Assembly (NCBI GenBank): GCA_964441925.1
Contig: CAYTVY010000049.1
Span: 1-17,396 of the forward strand
From: Geothermobacter sp964441925
Lineage (GTDB): Bacteria > Desulfobacterota > Desulfuromonadia > Desulfuromonadales > Geothermobacteraceae
Length of the DNA stretch: 17,396 nucleotides
Reading direction: 5' to 3'
Shown here piece after piece: positions 1-8,211 of the stretch. Under the pieces are notes generated by a model. It was not told the DNA's origin. It saw nothing but the letters and a program-made list of their open reading frames with translations, and made no database searches. Numbering within the stretch: the stretch's first letter is position 1; each line of letters opens with the position of its first letter. The translations under genes and the position numbers were made by a program.

Positions 1-109
1 CTACCGGGTCTTCTGCATCTCGGCCGCCACCGGCGAGGGGCTGGACACGCTGGTCACCGCCCTGGGAACGGAGCTCGACCGGCTGCGGCAGGGCAACGAG
101 AACGGTTGA
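1..109 (+). CDS. obgE: C-terminal end of Obg-family GTPase (partial)
   Basis: Only the last 35 codons are present, read from base 2 to the TGA at 107-109; the gene begins before the window. The readable stretch contains ISAATGEGLDTL, which resembles the G5 'SA' motif and following helix of Obg/Era-type GTPases. Obg proteins are ribosome-associated GTPases acting in large-subunit assembly and stress responses. In Geobacter-like genomes obgE stands directly before proB, and proB follows here after 58 bp, which supports the call. The nucleotide-binding P-loop and the Obg fold lie outside the window, so another GTPase with the same C-terminal motif is not excluded. Confidence 0.65.
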   Translation, partial: YRVFCISAATGEGLDTLVTALGTELDRLRQGNENG

Positions 110-135
110 CAACCGGACTCAGCCCCCGGTAGAGT
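106..135 (+). promoter_or_regulatory. Candidate sigma-70 promoter before proB
   Basis: A perfect -35 hexamer TTGACA (106-111) overlaps the obgE stop codon. It is followed after 18 bp by TAGAGT (130-135), which matches four of six positions of the -10 consensus. Transcription would start about 25 bp before the proB ATG. The patch 131-152 is AT-rich against a GC-rich background. This is a motif match only. Confidence 0.4.
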
Positions 136-167
136 TGAATTTTTCATAAAAACCGGACAGTTAGAAC

Positions 168-1318
168 ATGCGCAACGCCATTCTTGCCTCCGTCCGCCGG
201 CTGGTCATCAAGATCGGCAGCGGCGTCATCTCCACCGAGCAGGGGCTGGACACCGCCCGCATCGCCGCCATCTGCGAGGATGTCGACGCCCTGCTGCGCC
301 GGGGCTACGAGATCATTCTCGTCTCTTCCGGCGCCGTCGCCGCCGGCAAGAGCGAGCTGGGCATCGACGGCCGGCCGCCGAGCATTCCGCTGCGCCAGGC
401 GGCGGCCGCCATCGGCCAGAGCCGGCTGATGCGCGCCTACAAGGAGCAGTTGCGCCCGCGCGGCCACCTGGTGGCCCAGGTGCTGCTCACCCGTGACGAC
501 CTGAACAACCGCCGCCGCTACCTCAACGCCCGCAACACCCTGATGACCCTGCTCGAACGCCGGGTGATCCCGATCATCAACGAAAACGACACCGTCGTCG
601 TCGAGGAACTGCGCTTCGGCGACAACGACAACCTCTCGGCGATGACCGCCAACCTGGCCGAGGCCAACCTGCTGGCCATCCTCTCGGACGTCGACGGCCT
701 GTACGACCGCGATCCGGGGCGCCATCCGGACGCCCGGCTGCTGTCCGAAGTCGCCAGCATCACGCCCGAGATCGAGGCGATGGCCGGCGATTCCGGCTCG
801 AAGCTGGGCACCGGCGGCATGGTCACCAAGCTGGAGGCCGCCCGGCGGGCCAGTCTCTGCGGCGCGGCGACCGTCATTCTCAACGGCCGAAAGCCGGGAC
901 AGCTGCTGCGCCTGCTCGACGGCGAGCCGGTCGGCACCCTCTTTCTGCCGGCGCCGGGCCGGATGGCCGCCCGCAAGCACTGGATCGCCTTCACCAAGAA
1001 ACCGCAGGGCAGCCTGCGGCTCGACGAAGGGGCCGCCCGGGCCCTGACCGACCGGGGCAAGAGCCTGCTGCCGAGCGGCATCCTCGGCCTGGAGGGCCGT
1101 TTCGAGCGGGGCGACGCCGTCCGCATCTGCGACCGGCAGGGGCGGGAGCTGGCCCGCGGCATCGTCAACTATGCCCACGACGAACTGAGCCGCATCATGG
1201 GCTGCAAGACATCCGAGATCGAAGCGGTTCTCGGCTACAAGTACGGAGATGAAATCGTGCATCGGGACGACCTGGTCCTCGATCGGGACCGGGCCCGTGC
1301 CCTGGAGGAGGAGAGCGA

Positions 1319-1322
<4 letters not shown>
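168..1322 (+). CDS. proB: Glutamate 5-kinase
   Basis: ProB phosphorylates L-glutamate with ATP to glutamyl-5-phosphate, the first and usually feedback-controlled step of proline synthesis, in the cytoplasm. The 384-residue protein has the amino-acid-kinase fold. VIKIGSGV near residue 13 carries the phosphate-binding lysine, SSGAVAAG is at 53-60, and INENDTVV with FGDNDNLSA near 136-158 forms the substrate and nucleotide site. A C-terminal PUA domain covers about residues 285-365, as in the E. coli enzyme, and the length is normal. The ATG at 168 is the only sensible start, because an in-frame TAG lies two codons upstream. Its ribosome site is weak (GGACAG at 155-160). The stop overlaps the proA start by 4 nt (ATGA), so the pair is translationally coupled. 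Confidence 0.97.
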
Positions 1323-2575
<1,253 letters not shown>

Positions 2576-2585
2576 CGGAGGCAGG

Positions 2586-3230
2586 ATGAAGATCGGCATC
2601 CTCGGCGGCACCTTCAATCCCGTTCACCTGGCCCACCTGCGGATCGCCGAGGAGGTGCGGGAAGCCTGCGGCCTGGACCGGGTGCTCTTCCTCGTCGCCG
2701 ACACGCCGCCGCACAAGCCGGTCGCCGGCGACGTGCCCTTCGTCACCCGCCTGGCCATGGTCGAGGCGGCGATCGCCGATCACCCGGCCTTCGCCGCCTG
2801 TGCCATCGAGCATGAGCACCCCGGCCCCAACTACACGGTCGATACCCTGCAGCGGCTGCGCGAACGCCACCCGCAGGACAGCTTCTATTTCATCATCGGC
2901 TTCGATTCCTTCCGCGAGCTTCCCTCCTGGAAGGATTACACCCGCATACCCGAGCTGACCCACCTGGTGGTGGTCCACCGGCCGGGGGCGGAAACGGCCG
3001 AACCGATGCGCCTGCTGCCCGTTGCAGTGCAAAAACAGTTCTGTTATAGTTGCTCACCCGAAAAATGGCGCCACCAAAGCGGAAACTGGCTGATTTTTCT
3101 CCGGGAAACCCGCCTCGACATCTCGTCGACCGCCATCCGGCGGCTGGTGGCCGAACGACGTTCCATCCGCTACCTGGTTCCCGACCCGGTGATCGCGCTG
3201 ATCGCGCGGGAAGGGCTCTACCGGATGTGA
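2586..3230 (+). CDS. nadD: Nicotinate-nucleotide adenylyltransferase
   Basis: NadD joins nicotinate mononucleotide and ATP to give nicotinate adenine dinucleotide, the precursor of NAD. The 214-residue protein has the nucleotidyltransferase signature GGTFNPVHLAH (residues 7-17), the PPHK motif at 41-44, and ISSTAIR at 179-185, which is the conserved (S/T)xxxxR phosphate-binding element. A GGAGG ribosome site lies at 2577-2581, 4 nt before the ATG. Residues 146-158 (around VQKQFCYSCS) are encoded by unusually AT-rich codons holding a promoter-like sequence and two small inverted repeats, described separately. The gene ends in ATGTGA, 14 bp before the preferred rsfS start. Confidence 0.96.
   Translation: MKIGILGGTFNPVHLAHLRIAEEVREACGLDRVLFLVADTPPHKPVAGDVPFVTRLAMVEAAIADHPAFAACAIEHEHPGPNYTVDTLQRLRERHPQDSFYFIIGFDSFRELPSWKDYTRIPELTHLVVVHRPGAETAEPMRLLPVAVQKQFCYSCSPEKWRHQSGNWLIFLRETRLDISSTAIRRLVAERRSIRYLVPDPVIALIAREGLYRM
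3022..3050 (+). promoter_or_regulatory. Candidate internal promoter inside nadD
   Basis: TTGCAG (3022-3027) and TATAGT (3045-3050) are separated by exactly 17 bp. The -10 matches five of six consensus bases and the -35 matches the leading TTG. The patch is clearly more AT-rich than the surrounding coding sequence. Two inverted repeats fill the element: TTGCA-G-TGCAA at 3022-3032 and AACAG-TT-CTGTT at 3034-3045. A transcript from here would start near 3057, within nadD, and feed rsfS, rlmH and the genes beyond. The call rests on motifs only. Confidence 0.4.
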
Positions 3231-3237
3231 GAAAGGA
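3230..3237 (+). promoter_or_regulatory. Ribosome binding site that sets the rsfS start
   Basis: AGAAAGGA lies 7 nt before a TTG codon at 3245. This favours TTG 3245 over the in-frame GTG at 3227, which overlaps the nadD stop and has no purine-rich site at the right distance. Confidence 0.6.
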
Positions 3238-3244
3238 CTGGCAT

Positions 3245-3607
3245 TTGCAACCGAAAGAGCGGGCCCTGCTGTGCGCCGGCCTGGCGCTCGACAAAAAAGC
3301 ACTCGACCTGAAGATTCTCGAAGTCGCCGGCATCTCCTCCCTGACCGACTACCTCGTCATCGCCTCCGGCACCTCCGACCGGCACGTCCAGGCGGTGGCG
3401 GAGAACATCCGCCTGGAAATGAAACACCGGCACCAGTGCAGCCCGCTGGCGGTGGAAGGCATGAACGAGGGCCGCTGGGTGCTCATCGACTACGGCGACG
3501 TCATGGTGCACGTCTTTCAGCCCCAGGTCCGCGAGTTCTACGACCTGGAGGGCCTGTGGAGCGAAGCGGTCGAGGTTCCGCCGCCGACCGCGGAGAACGC
3601 CGGGTGA
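3245..3607 (+). CDS. rsfS: Ribosomal silencing factor RsfS (Iojap family)
   Basis: RsfS binds ribosomal protein uL14 on the large subunit and blocks joining with the small subunit when nutrients are short. From a TTG start at 3245 the product is 120 residues, the normal size for the family. Conserved blocks are ALDKKALDLKILEV, SLTDYLVIASGTSDRHVQA and the C-terminal WVLIDYGDVMVHVF followed by YDLEGLW. The same frame is open upstream to 3050, but that part lies on the nadD coding sequence and is not like RsfS. The TTG is preferred because of its well-spaced AGAAAGGA site; GTG 3227 is the alternative. The stop overlaps the rlmH GTG start by 4 nt (GTGA). Confidence 0.93.
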   Translation: MQPKERALLCAGLALDKKALDLKILEVAGISSLTDYLVIASGTSDRHVQAVAENIRLEMKHRHQCSPLAVEGMNEGRWVLIDYGDVMVHVFQPQVREFYDLEGLWSEAVEVPPPTAENAG

Positions 3608-4077
3608 AGATCCGCCTGATCTGCGTCGGCCGGCTCTCCCTTTCCTTTCTCCGGGACGGTGCCGCCGAATACCGGCAGCGGCTGCAACGCTACCTGCCAG
3701 TGGAGATCGTCGAACTGAAGGAAGAAAAGAGCGGCGGCAAGACCCGGCCCGAGACGATCAGGCAACGCGAGGGCCAGGCGCTTCTTGCCCAAATCCGGCG
3801 TCCCGGGGTGCTCTGGGCGCTGGACGAAAAGGGACAACAGACCGATTCGGCGGGGCTGGCCCGCCTGCTCGAACAGGAGATGACCGCCGGCTGCCGCCAT
3901 CTGAACATCGTCATCGGCGGCGCCTGGGGTCTGAGCACGGAGGTCACCGGCAGCGCCGACAGGGTTCTCTCCCTCTCCCGGCTGACCTTCACCCACCAGA
4001 TGGCACGACTGATCGCCCTCGAACAGCTCTACCGGGGGCTGACGATTATCCGCAACGAACCTTACCACAACGCCTGA
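3604..4077 (+). CDS. rlmH: 23S rRNA (pseudouridine1915-N3)-methyltransferase RlmH
   Basis: RlmH is a small SPOUT-class methyltransferase that uses S-adenosylmethionine to methylate pseudouridine 1915 in helix 69 of 23S rRNA on assembled ribosomes. The 157-residue product matches the family length (E. coli 155). Visible family blocks are VKIRLICVGR at the start, LDEKGQQTDS near residue 78, the glycine-rich IGGAWGLS that helps form the knot, and the C-terminal LTFTHQMARLIALEQLYR plus EPYH. The start is GTG at 3604, within the rsfS stop. The same frame stays open upstream across rsfS, but the residues before KIRLICVGR have no RlmH character. Confidence 0.95.
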   Translation: MKIRLICVGRLSLSFLRDGAAEYRQRLQRYLPVEIVELKEEKSGGKTRPETIRQREGQALLAQIRRPGVLWALDEKGQQTDSAGLARLLEQEMTAGCRHLNIVIGGAWGLSTEVTGSADRVLSLSRLTFTHQMARLIALEQLYRGLTIIRNEPYHNA

Positions 4078-4095
4078 AAGGGGGCAGGAGGGGTC

Positions 4096-4449
4096 ATGAA
4101 CCAGGAAGAACTCGAAGCAGCCCGCAAAACCCTCCTGGAGATGCGCCGGCAGGTGCTCCAGGAGGCCCAGGAATCGCTCAACACCTACCGGGAACTCGGT
4201 CAGGAAAACCTGCCGGACATCAGCGACGTCTCGGCCAACGCCGCCAACCGCAACGTGCTGCTCAACCTGAGTGAGAACCTGCGGCGCAAGCTGCGGGACA
4301 TCGATACCGCCCTGGAGAAGATCGACAACGGCGAATACGGCATCTGCGCCCGCTGCGAGGAGGAGATCAGCCCCCAGCGCATGAAGGTCCGGCCCTTCTC
4401 CCGCTACTGCATCGAGTGCAAGACGGACATCGAAAAATTCGGCGAATAG
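4096..4449 (+). CDS. Short DksA/TraR-family zinc-finger protein
   Basis: The 117-residue protein has an N-terminal predicted coiled coil (about residues 3-75) and a C-terminal C4 zinc finger with Cys84, Cys87, Cys105 and Cys108 (CxxC-x17-CxxC). DksA-like proteins enter the RNA polymerase secondary channel and tune initiation with ppGpp. At the likely coiled-coil tip the sequence PDISD places Asp41 and Asp44 three apart, like the acidic pair at the tip of E. coli DksA. It is shorter than E. coli DksA (151 residues), so whether it has full DksA activity is uncertain. A strong GGAGGGG site (4087-4093) precedes the ATG. It lies between rlmH and the lapB-like gene, a position I recall for such proteins in related genomes. 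Confidence 0.88.
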   Translation: MNQEELEAARKTLLEMRRQVLQEAQESLNTYRELGQENLPDISDVSANAANRNVLLNLSENLRRKLRDIDTALEKIDNGEYGICARCEEEISPQRMKVRPFSRYCIECKTDIEKFGE

Positions 4450-4457
4450 GTTACAAT
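4430..4457 (+). promoter_or_regulatory. Weak candidate promoter before the lapB-like gene
   Basis: TCGAAA (4430-4435, four of six) and TACAAT (4452-4457, five of six) are 16 bp apart across the end of the dksA-like gene, about 37 bp before the ATG at 4494. It is one of the few AT-rich spots in the run. This is a motif match only. Confidence 0.28.
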
Positions 4458-4493
4458 GAATAGCCAGTGGACAACAGGCCTGGGGAGCACGCC

Positions 4494-5852
4494 ATGACGA
4501 TTCTCGGATTTCTCTTGCTGATCATCCTCTTTCTCTCCTTCTTCATCTACTGCAGCTGGCTCAACCCGCAGGACATCACCCTCTTCTACTGGCCCGACCA
4601 CAGCATCACTTTTTCGCCGGCCCTGCTGATTCTCGGTTTCGTTCTCGTCGGCCTGGTCATCGGCTACGGCGCCCACATCTACAGCCTCGTCACCCACCAG
4701 CTCAAGCACTGGCGGCGCGACCGCCACGAGAAGAAGGCCAAGGAGATCGAGGCCATCTACCGGGAAGGGGTCAGCCGGCTGCTCTCCGGCGACCTGAAAA
4801 AGGCCCGTGCCCTGCTGCAGAAGGCACTGGACCGCGATCCGAAGCGGGTCGACAGCCTGATCGCCATGGCCAGTGTCGAACTGCAGGACGGCCAGGCCGA
4901 AGCGGCGATCAAGCTGCTCGGGCAGGCCCGGCAGCTCGATCCGAAAAACCTCGAGCCGCTGTTCAAACTGGCCAGCACCTACGAGGAAACAGGCGACATC
5001 GAACAGGCCCGCGCCACCTACCAGCAGATTCTCGAGCTGGAGTCCGGCAACCGCAAGGCACTGCGCTGCCTGCGCGGCCTGGCCATGAAGGAAGGCCGCT
5101 GGGAAGAAGCCCTCGAACTGCAGAAGCGGGTGATCAAGGTCGCCCAGGGCAGCAGCCGGCTGGACGAGGAGAAGCAACTGCTCTCCCGGTTGCGCTACGA
5201 GGTCGCCCGCGGCCGGCTCGAGAGTGGCCAGGCCGGCGAGGCGCTTGGCACCTTCCAGGAGCTGGTCAAGGAGCAGCCCGACTTCGTCCCCGCCCGCGTC
5301 TCCCTCGGGGATGCCCTGCTCGCCCTGGGCCGCGGCGACGAAGCGGTCCAGGTCTGGCAGGAGGGCTACCGCAAGCTGGGGCGCGGCGTCTTCCTCTCCC
5401 GGCTCGAGGACCACTTCATGGGCGTCGAGGATCCTGCCAGTCTGCTGGCCTTCTACCGGGCCGAGACCGAGAAACAGCCGGACGACATGATGCTGCGGCT
5501 GTTCTTCGGCAAGTTCTGCCTGCGGCTGGAGATGGTCGACGAGGCGATCGCGCAGCTGCAGACCGTCGAGAACGCCGGCGTCGAGTCGAGCCAGCTCAAC
5601 TTCCTGCTCGGCGAGGCCTACCGGCGACGCGACCGGCTGCCGGAAGCGATCGAGGAGTACCAACGCGCCCTCGGCACCAACAAACAGCTGCGGCTCGGCT
5701 ATGTCTGCGACCATTGCGGCACCCCGTCGAAAGAGTGGCACAGCCGCTGTGACGGCTGCGGCACCTGGGGCAGCCTGAGTTTCATCAACCGCCAGCTCTT
5801 CCGTGACGCCCGGCCGCTGGAGGTGCGGGAGATTCATCACGGGGAAAGATAA
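4494..5852 (+). CDS. lapB: LapA/LapB-like envelope assembly protein: two membrane helices, TPR repeats and rubredoxin-like zinc ribbon
   Basis: The 452-residue product begins with two hydrophobic segments (about residues 2-21 and 40-65) separated by a short polar stretch, the layout of LapA (DUF1049). A basic linker (KHWRRDRHEKKAK) leads into an array of TPR-type helical pairs over roughly residues 80-395. The C-terminus is a rubredoxin-type zinc ribbon with Cys405, Cys408, Cys419 and Cys422. E. coli LapB has one membrane helix, TPRs and this ribbon; it controls LPS synthesis by presenting LpxC to FtsH, and LapA is a separate two-helix partner. Both architectures are joined here. The ATG at 4494 has GGGGAG 6 nt upstream and starts exactly at the first helix; an in-frame GTG at 4467 is less likely. 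The LPS role is inferred from the family. Confidence 0.88.
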   Translation: MTILGFLLLIILFLSFFIYCSWLNPQDITLFYWPDHSITFSPALLILGFVLVGLVIGYGAHIYSLVTHQLKHWRRDRHEKKAKEIEAIYREGVSRLLSGDLKKARALLQKALDRDPKRVDSLIAMASVELQDGQAEAAIKLLGQARQLDPKNLEPLFKLASTYEETGDIEQARATYQQILELESGNRKALRCLRGLAMKEGRWEEALELQKRVIKVAQGSSRLDEEKQLLSRLRYEVARGRLESGQAGEALGTFQELVKEQPDFVPARVSLGDALLALGRGDEAVQVWQEGYRKLGRGVFLSRLEDHFMGVEDPASLLAFYRAETEKQPDDMMLRLFFGKFCLRLEMVDEAIAQLQTVENAGVESSQLNFLLGEAYRRRDRLPEAIEEYQRALGTNKQLRLGYVCDHCGTPSKEWHSRCDGCGTWGSLSFINRQLFRDARPLEVREIHHGER

Positions 5853-5857
5853 CAGCA

Positions 5858-7411
5858 ATGAAAAACAGCTCGCGCGCCCCCCTGGCCCTGATCATTCTCG
5901 ATGGCTGGGGCCAGGCCGAATGTACCGACAGCAACGCCGTCTGCCAGGCGAAGACGCCGGTGCTCGACCAACTGTTCGAACGCTACCCCCACTGCCGGCT
6001 CGGCGCCTCGGGCGAGGACGTCGGCCTGCCCGCCGGCCAGATGGGCAACTCGGAGGTCGGCCATCTCAACATCGGCGCCGGCCGCATCGTCTACCAGGAC
6101 CTGACCCGGATCAGCAAAGCCATCGCCGACGGCGACTTCTTCCGCAACCCGACGCTCTGCCGGGCGATGGACGCCGTCCGCGAAAGCAGCGGCAAGCTGC
6201 ACCTGTTCGGCCTGCTGTCCGACGGCGGCGTCCACTCCCACAACAGCCACCTGTACGCCCTGGTGCGCATGGCCCGCGACCGGGGCATCGGCGACATCTG
6301 CATCCACGCCTTCATGGACGGCCGCGACACGCCGCCGCAAAGCGGCGCCGGCTACCTCGAACAGCTCGAAGCCGAGCTGCGAAAGCTTGGTGCCGGCCGG
6401 GTCGCCACGGTCATCGGCCGCTATTACGCCATGGACCGGGACAACCGCTGGGAACGGGTCGAGAAGGCCTGGCGGGCCCTGGTTCGGGGCGAGGGCGTAC
6501 CGGCGACCGACAGCGCCGGCGCCATTGCCGGCGCCTACGATGCCGGCCAGACCGACGAATTCGTCGAGCCGCGGGTCATCCGGACGGACGGTGGTACCGC
6601 CGGCACGGTGCGCTCCGGTGATGCCGTCATCTTCTTCAACTTCCGCGCCGACCGGGCCAGGGAGCTGACCCGGGTCTTCAACGAGCGGAACTTCGACGGC
6701 TTCGAGCGGGGCGAGGTTCCCGAACTGGCGGCCTGGGTCTGCCTGACCGAGTACGACGAGACCTTCGATCTGCCGGTCGCCTTTCCGCCGGAAAGCTATC
6801 CCGACATCCTCGGCGAGGTGCTGGCCAGGGCCGGCAAGACCCAGCTGCGCATCGCCGAAACCGAGAAATACGCCCATGTCACCTTCTTCTTCAATGGCGG
6901 CGTCGAGGACCCCTTCCCCGGAGAAAAGCGGATTCTGATCCCCTCGCCGCAGGAGGTGGCGACCTACGACCAGAAGCCGGAAATGAGTGCTCCCGAGGTG
7001 ACGGACACCGTCGTCCGTGAAATCGAAAGCGGCGCCCATGACGTCATCGTCCTGAACTTCGCCAATCCCGACATGGTCGGCCATACCGGGGTCATGGAAG
7101 CCGCCGTCAGGGCGATGGAAACCGTCGACGGCTGCCTGGGGCGGGTGGTCGAGGCGGTGCTGGCCGCCGGCGGCGAACTGCTGATCACCGCCGACCACGG
7201 CAACTGCGAGAAGATGGTCGACGAGCAGGGCCGGCCGCACACCGCCCACACCGACGACCCGGTGGCCCTGCTGCTGGTCGGCGACCGATGGCGGCAATCA
7301 CGGCTGAGAAACGGCATTCTCGCCGACATCGCGCCCACCATGCTGGAACTGCTCGGCCTGGACAAACCGGCGGCGATGAGCGGGCAAAGCCTGCTGCAGC
7401 CTTCGGCCTGA
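5858..7411 (+). CDS. gpmI: 2,3-bisphosphoglycerate-independent phosphoglycerate mutase
   Basis: This enzyme interconverts 3- and 2-phosphoglycerate through a phosphoserine intermediate using two metal ions (usually Mn), without 2,3-BPG. The 517-residue length is normal for the alkaline-phosphatase-superfamily iPGM. Visible elements are the metal ligand Asp15 in LIILDGWG, the nucleophile Ser65 in GNSEVGHLNIGAGR, FMDGRDTPP near residue 150, NFRADRARELTR near 263, ADHGNCEKM near 446, and HTAHTDDPV near 461, which supplies histidine and aspartate ligands. It begins 5 bp after the lapB-like stop with GGGGAAAG upstream. It is followed 28 bp later by comF, consistent with one operon. Confidence 0.97.
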   Translation: MKNSSRAPLALIILDGWGQAECTDSNAVCQAKTPVLDQLFERYPHCRLGASGEDVGLPAGQMGNSEVGHLNIGAGRIVYQDLTRISKAIADGDFFRNPTLCRAMDAVRESSGKLHLFGLLSDGGVHSHNSHLYALVRMARDRGIGDICIHAFMDGRDTPPQSGAGYLEQLEAELRKLGAGRVATVIGRYYAMDRDNRWERVEKAWRALVRGEGVPATDSAGAIAGAYDAGQTDEFVEPRVIRTDGGTAGTVRSGDAVIFFNFRADRARELTRVFNERNFDGFERGEVPELAAWVCLTEYDETFDLPVAFPPESYPDILGEVLARAGKTQLRIAETEKYAHVTFFFNGGVEDPFPGEKRILIPSPQEVATYDQKPEMSAPEVTDTVVREIESGAHDVIVLNFANPDMVGHTGVMEAAVRAMETVDGCLGRVVEAVLAAGGELLITADHGNCEKMVDEQGRPHTAHTDDPVALLLVGDRWRQSRLRNGILADIAPTMLELLGLDKPAAMSGQSLLQPSA

Positions 7412-7439
7412 CAGCGGGCGACGCCAGACCGGAGGGGGG

Positions 7440-8207
7440 ATGAGGTCTGTCGGCCGGAAGATCGCCAGGGAACTGATTCATGCCGGGCGCCTGTTGCTGC
7501 CGCCGGCCTGCCCGGCCTGTGCCGGCCCGCTCGCCGACGGGCAGATCTTCTGCGCTCACTGCCTGGCGGCGATCACGCCGCTGCCGTCGGGCCGTTGTCC
7601 CGTTTGCGCCCTCCCCTATCCTGCAACCGAGGACAGACATCTGTGCGGCGACTGTACGCAACGGCGGCCGCCCTTTGCCGTTGTCCATGCCGCCGGGCTC
7701 TACCAGGGGCTGTTGCGGAAACTGATTCACCGGCTCAAATACAACGGCATTCCGCTGCTCGACCGGCCGCTGGCGCGTCTTTTGGCGCAAGAGCTGAAGC
7801 GGAACGGCCTGCATCCTCCGGACCTCGTTCTCCCTGTTCCCCTGCATTACGAGCGGCTGAAAAGGCGGACCTTCAACCAGGCCCAGCTCATCGCCCGGGA
7901 ACTGGCGCGAAATCTGCAAAGTTCCTTTTCCGACCGGCTTCTCTTCCGCCACAGGCCGACGCCGCCGCAGCAGAACCTGCCCGCCGAAGAACGGCGCCGC
8001 AACCTGCGCGGCGCCTTCGGCACCGGGGAAAGACTCGACGGCCTGCGAATCCTGCTGGTCGACGATGTCATGACCACGGGAGCGACAGCCCGGGCCTGCA
8101 GTGAGGCCCTGCGGGCCGCCGGGGCCGCCGGAATCACCATAGCCGTCGTGGCCCGGGCACCCCGCTTTCTACCGCCGGAAGCGCCACCGGCCCCAGCAAA
8201 CGAATGA
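7440..8207 (+). CDS. comF: ComF-family phosphoribosyltransferase-like protein
   Basis: ComF proteins combine zinc-binding cysteine pairs with a phosphoribosyltransferase fold. In naturally competent bacteria they help handle incoming single-stranded DNA; elsewhere their role is unclear. The 255-residue product has four CxC-type pairs: Cys24/27, Cys38/41, Cys53/56 and Cys69/72. It also has HRLKYNG near residue 98, a family hallmark, and the PRPP-binding loop ILLVDDVMTTGATA at 204-217. A GGAGG-rich site sits just before the ATG. The proline- and alanine-rich last 12 residues are poorly conserved in character. The stop is 4 bp before the histidine kinase start. Nothing nearby indicates competence. 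Confidence 0.92.
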   Translation: MRSVGRKIARELIHAGRLLLPPACPACAGPLADGQIFCAHCLAAITPLPSGRCPVCALPYPATEDRHLCGDCTQRRPPFAVVHAAGLYQGLLRKLIHRLKYNGIPLLDRPLARLLAQELKRNGLHPPDLVLPVPLHYERLKRRTFNQAQLIARELARNLQSSFSDRLLFRHRPTPPQQNLPAEERRRNLRGAFGTGERLDGLRILLVDDVMTTGATARACSEALRAAGAAGITIAVVARAPRFLPPEAPPAPANE

Positions 8208-8211
8208 AGGT

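Noticed and set aside
140..152. TTTTT-CAT-AAAAA mini inverted repeat before proB
   Set aside because: Only A-T pairs with a 3-nt loop; unlikely to form a stable structure and probably just the AT-rich promoter flank.
3050..3244. An N-terminal extension of RsfS starting inside nadD
   Set aside because: The extension is nadD sequence read in another frame, is unlike RsfS, and the TTG at 3245 has a proper ribosome site and gives the family length.
4404..5858. Minus-strand open frame of 484 codons opposite the lapB-like gene (similar ones oppose proB, proA, gpmI and the kinase)
   Set aside because: Composition is typical of antisense reading of GC-rich codons and no family motif is visible. The + strand genes have clear motifs and ribosome sites.
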